Below, piece after piece: positions 61,720-64,000 of a stretch of DNA of 64,000 nucleotides. Position 1 is the stretch's first letter; the number at the start of each line of letters is the position of its first letter. The notes under the pieces are model-generated. The model ran no database searches, was not told the DNA's origin, and saw nothing but the letters and a program-made list of their open reading frames with translations. The translations under genes and the position numbers were made by a program. The DNA is from Deinococcus sp. YIM 134068 (GTDB taxonomy: Bacteria > Deinococcota > Deinococci > Deinococcales > Deinococcaceae), in the NCBI RefSeq assembly GCF_036543075.1, contig NZ_JAZHPF010000016.1, forward strand, positions 1 to 64,000. The letters are read 5' to 3'.

Positions 61720-62520
61720 ATGACCGCCCCCGACGCCATCACCTCCCTGCAAAACCCCCACGTCAAGCGGCTCGTCCGCCTGAAGACCCGCCGCGACCGC
61801 GACCGCGAGGGCGTCATCCTGATCGAGGGTGCCCGCGAACTCTCCCGCGCGGTGACGGCGGGCATCCTGCCGGGGACCCTCTACACCTGCCCGGCCCTCC
61901 ACAGCCCCGAGGCGCGTGAGGTGGCCCCCACCCTGCCCGGCCCCCGTCTCCACCTCTCCCGCGAGGCGTTCGAGAAGGTCAGCGGGCGCGAGAATCCCGA
62001 CGGTCTCCTCGCGGTCGCGCCCGCCCCCAGCCCCACCCTGCCCGAGCCGACCGGGGACGCCGTGCTCGTCGTGCTCCACGGGCTGGAGAAGCCCGGCAAC
62101 GTCGGCGCGATCCTGCGGACGGCGGACGCGGCGGGCGCGGCGGGCGTGATCGTCCTCGGGCGCGGGGCCGACCCCTACGGCCCGAACGTCATCCGCGCGT
62201 CCCAGGGCAGCGTCTTCAGCCTGCCCGTCGTCCCGCTGGGAGAGGAGGAGGCGCTGGCGTGGCTCGCGGGGCGCGGCTTTACCCGCGTCGCCTGCACGCC
62301 CGACGCCCCCCAGGTCTACTGGGACGCGCCCCTCACGGGCCGGGTCGCCCTCATCCTCGGCGCGGAACACGAGGGTCTGCCCGCCGCGTGGCGCGTGTCC
62401 GACCTCCCCGTGCGCGTGCCCATGCACGGCACCGCCGACAGCCTGAACGTGGCGACCGCCGCCGCCCTCGTCCTGTACGAATGTTTGAGGCAGAGGCGGG
62501 TGATGGGGCAAGAGAGTTAG
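61720..62520 (+). CDS. TrmH/SpoU-family RNA 2'-O-ribose methyltransferase
   Basis: 266 residues. An N-terminal RNA-binding substrate domain ([34 protein letters not shown]) is followed by the SPOUT knot: [24 protein letters not shown] (motif 1), [13 protein letters not shown] (motif 2) and [22 protein letters not shown] (motif 3). It methylates rRNA or tRNA ribose with SAM; the exact site is unknown. Confidence 0.92.
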   Translation: MTAPDAITSLQNPHVKRLVRLKTRRDRDREGVILIEGARELSRAVTAGILPGTLYTCPALHSPEAREVAPTLPGPRLHLSREAFEKVSGRENPDGLLAVAPAPSPTLPEPTGDAVLVVLHGLEKPGNVGAILRTADAAGAAGVIVLGRGADPYGPNVIRASQGSVFSLPVVPLGEEEALAWLAGRGFTRVACTPDAPQVYWDAPLTGRVALILGAEHEGLPAAWRVSDLPVRVPMHGTADSLNVATAAALVLYECLRQRRVMGQES

Positions 62521-62569
62521 AGAGTCAGGCCGCCTGAGAACAAGATGTTTTCCTCCCTCTCTCCTCGTG

Positions 62570-62727
62570 ACTTTTGGTGTGAAATAGAAATTAGGCGTGC
62601 CGGATGCGTTTTTTCTCCCTCTCCCCTTGCGGGAGAGGGCCGGGGAGAGGGGTGACGAGCAACGCTCGTCCTCTTGCGAGAGGGCGTGAACGTCTCAACT
62701 CCTCAGTTCGCAATTCACATCAGACGT
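62570..62727. mobile_element. MITE-like element, copy H (target duplication visible)
   Basis: 158 bp. The right end CACATCAGACGT and sub-terminal CAGTTCGCAATT match the family; the left end ACTTTTGGTGTG is diverged (9 of 12). It is flanked by the direct repeat TCGTG (62565-62569 and 62728-62732). Inside are CCCTCTCCCCTTGCGGGAGAGGG-type and GACGAGCAACGCTCGTC (62654-62670) hairpins in the same orientation as copy A. It fills most of the 318-bp gap between the methyltransferase and pepF. Confidence 0.85.
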
Positions 62728-62825
62728 TCGTGGGAGAGAACCGGGGTAACTTGCAAAGCGGCGAAGCAGAGGGGGCGACGTGGCGACGTGGCGACCCCGC
62801 CGCCCAATCTCCCCCAGACCGGTGC

Positions 62826-62831
62826 TAGCCT
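62826..62831 (+). promoter_or_regulatory. Leaderless -10 box TAGCCT of pepF
   Basis: TAGCCT ends 7 nt before the GTG at 62839. Confidence 0.55.
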
Positions 62832-62838
62832 TCCGGTC

Positions 62839-64000
62839 GTGACCACCCCAACCCTCCCCAGCCGCGCCGACGTGCCGCGCGAGCAGACCTGGGACATCGA
62901 GGCCCTGTTCGCCACCCCCGACACCTGGGAGGCCGAGGCACAGGCCCTGCCCGCCGCCATCGACGCCCTCGCCTCCCACGCCGGGCGGCTCGGCAGCGGC
63001 CCCGAGGCGCTGACCGCCTACCTCCGCGAGGCCGACGACGTGGAACTGCGCCTCACCCGGCTGCTCTCCTACGCCTCGATGGGCGCCTCGGTGGACGGAC
63101 GCGACGCGGAGGCCGCCGCCCGCCGCGACCGGGCCAACGGCGTCGCCGCCCGCTTCGCCAGCGTGACCGCCTTCGCCCGCCCCGAACTCCTCGCGCTGGA
63201 CGAGGCGACGGTGCGGGAGTGGCTCACCCGCCCCGACCTGGGGGACCACCGCCTCCGGTTAGAGCGGCTGTGGCGCACCCGCGAGCACGTCCGCTCCGCC
63301 GAGGTCGAAGAACTTCTCGGCGCTGTCCAGGCCCCCTTCGCTTCCACGCGCGGCATCCACCCCGCCCTCGCCAACATGGACCTGCGCTTCGGCACCGTGC
63401 AATCTGAGAAGGGGGGGGGCGAGACGGTGACGCAGGGCAACGTGGACCGCCTCACCTCCGCCCCTGACCGCGAGGTGCGCCGTCAGGCCTGGGAGAACTA
63501 CGCCGACGCCCACCTCGCCGTCCGCCACAGTCAGGCGGCGATGTACGCCACGAACGTCCGCCAGAACGTCTTCCTGGCCCGCGCCCGCCGCTACCCCGAC
63601 GCCATCACGGCGACCCTCGCCCCCGACCGCATCCCGGTGGAGGTCGTCACCACCCTCCTCGACACCTACCGCGCCCACACGCCGACGTGGCACCGCTCCT
63701 GGAATGTCCGCAAACGCTGGCTTGATCTCCCCGAACTCCGCGAGTACGACGTGAAGGCGGCCCTCGTTCCCCCGCGCGAGGTGAGCTACGCGCAGGCGGT
63801 GGAGTGGATTGAGCAGGGCATGGCCCCCCTCGGCGCAGATTATGTGCGCGACATGGTGGCGGGCCTGACCGAGGGGCGCTGGGTGGACTACGCCGCCAAC
63901 GACGGCAAACGGCAGGGCGCGTACTCCGCCGGGGCCGGGCGCGTCAAGCCCTACATCTTCATGACGTGGAACGGCACGCTGAGCAGCTACTCCACCCTCG
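62839..64000 (+). CDS. pepF: Oligoendopeptidase F (M3 family), partial
   Basis: The GTG at 62839 opens an uninterrupted frame of 387 codons to the right edge; the C-terminus, which would hold the zinc motif HExGH, lies beyond. The start is [20 protein letters not shown], then [44 protein letters not shown] and the late [26 protein letters not shown]. These match the M3B oligoendopeptidase F family, which cuts short peptides in the cytosol. A run of nine G lies in frame at 63411-63419. Confidence 0.9.
   Translation, partial: MTTPTLPSRADVPREQTWDIEALFATPDTWEAEAQALPAAIDALASHAGRLGSGPEALTAYLREADDVELRLTRLLSYASMGASVDGRDAEAAARRDRANGVAARFASVTAFARPELLALDEATVREWLTRPDLGDHRLRLERLWRTREHVRSAEVEELLGAVQAPFASTRGIHPALANMDLRFGTVQSEKGGGETVTQGNVDRLTSAPDREVRRQAWENYADAHLAVRHSQAAMYATNVRQNVFLARARRYPDAITATLAPDRIPVEVVTTLLDTYRAHTPTWHRSWNVRKRWLDLPELREYDVKAALVPPREVSYAQAVEWIEQGMAPLGADYVRDMVAGLTEGRWVDYAANDGKRQGAYSAGAGRVKPYIFMTWNGTLSSYSTL

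Overview
The window is GC-rich, gene-dense chromosomal DNA that fits the genus Deinococcus. The main signs are a bacterial nitric oxide synthase, lysine-biosynthesis genes of the LysW/alpha-aminoadipate type (lysZ, lysY), an asp23-nusB-folD block, and many start codons lying 6-8 nt after a TANNNT -10 box. That last feature is the signature of leaderless transcription described in Deinococcus. I recognised no tRNA, rRNA, CRISPR array, replication origin or intact insertion sequence.

Layout. 1-5.8 kb: a partial low-GC hypothetical gene, an intradiol dioxygenase, two small envelope proteins, ilvD and an Mrr-type restriction gene. 5.9-12.5 kb: an FAD dehydrogenase, ispG with a small coupled gene, a metallophosphoesterase, a probable toxin-antitoxin pair, small hypotheticals and an alpha/beta hydrolase. 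12.6-16.5 kb (minus): a membrane protein, NOS and an orphan BMP-family binding protein. 16.7-21.2 kb: ligA, asp23, nusB, folD and a DUF212 membrane protein. 21.6-26.1 kb: a maltodextrin locus (LacI regulator, frameshifted malE, a decayed stretch where permeases would be expected, GH13 amylase). 26.1-31 kb: a methyltransferase, a DUF7079-like protein, a P-loop kinase, a second GH13 enzyme and a hypothetical. 31-36.7 kb: a GntR regulator and a complete branched-chain amino acid ABC operon, then htrA. 38-42.2 kb (minus): a sugar ABC operon with a DUF624 membrane protein. 42.3-49 kb: lysZ, an MFS exporter, a dinB/DUF84/GNAT operon, an Rcp1-like response regulator, lysY and NUDIX. 49-58.2 kb: a broken LysE exporter, GH20 hexosaminidase with its sugar-binding protein, a TetR-controlled TspO-like gene, a decayed membrane gene, nanE and nagZ. 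58.2-64 kb: DegV, a 3-hydroxyisobutyrate-dehydrogenase-like enzyme, an AEC transporter, YchJ, an RNA methyltransferase and the start of oligoendopeptidase F.

Much of the biology is uptake and breakdown of peptides, amino acids, maltodextrins and amino sugars. NagZ, NanE, GH20 and two sugar-binding proteins could together process N-acetylated amino sugars from chitin or peptidoglycan.

The most unusual content is between the genes. A family of about 159-bp MITE-like elements has 12-bp terminal inverted repeats and 5-bp target duplications that can be read directly; one copy has jumped into an older palindromic repeat. Related hairpin elements show compensatory base changes, and three of them sit immediately after an ABC binding-protein gene inside its operon. 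A second dispersed repeat flanks the response regulator in inverted orientation. Seven-base tandem repeats with different unit sequences occur at about ten gene borders. Several genes are visibly broken: malE (frameshift), lysE (amber stop) and a small membrane gene (three lesions).
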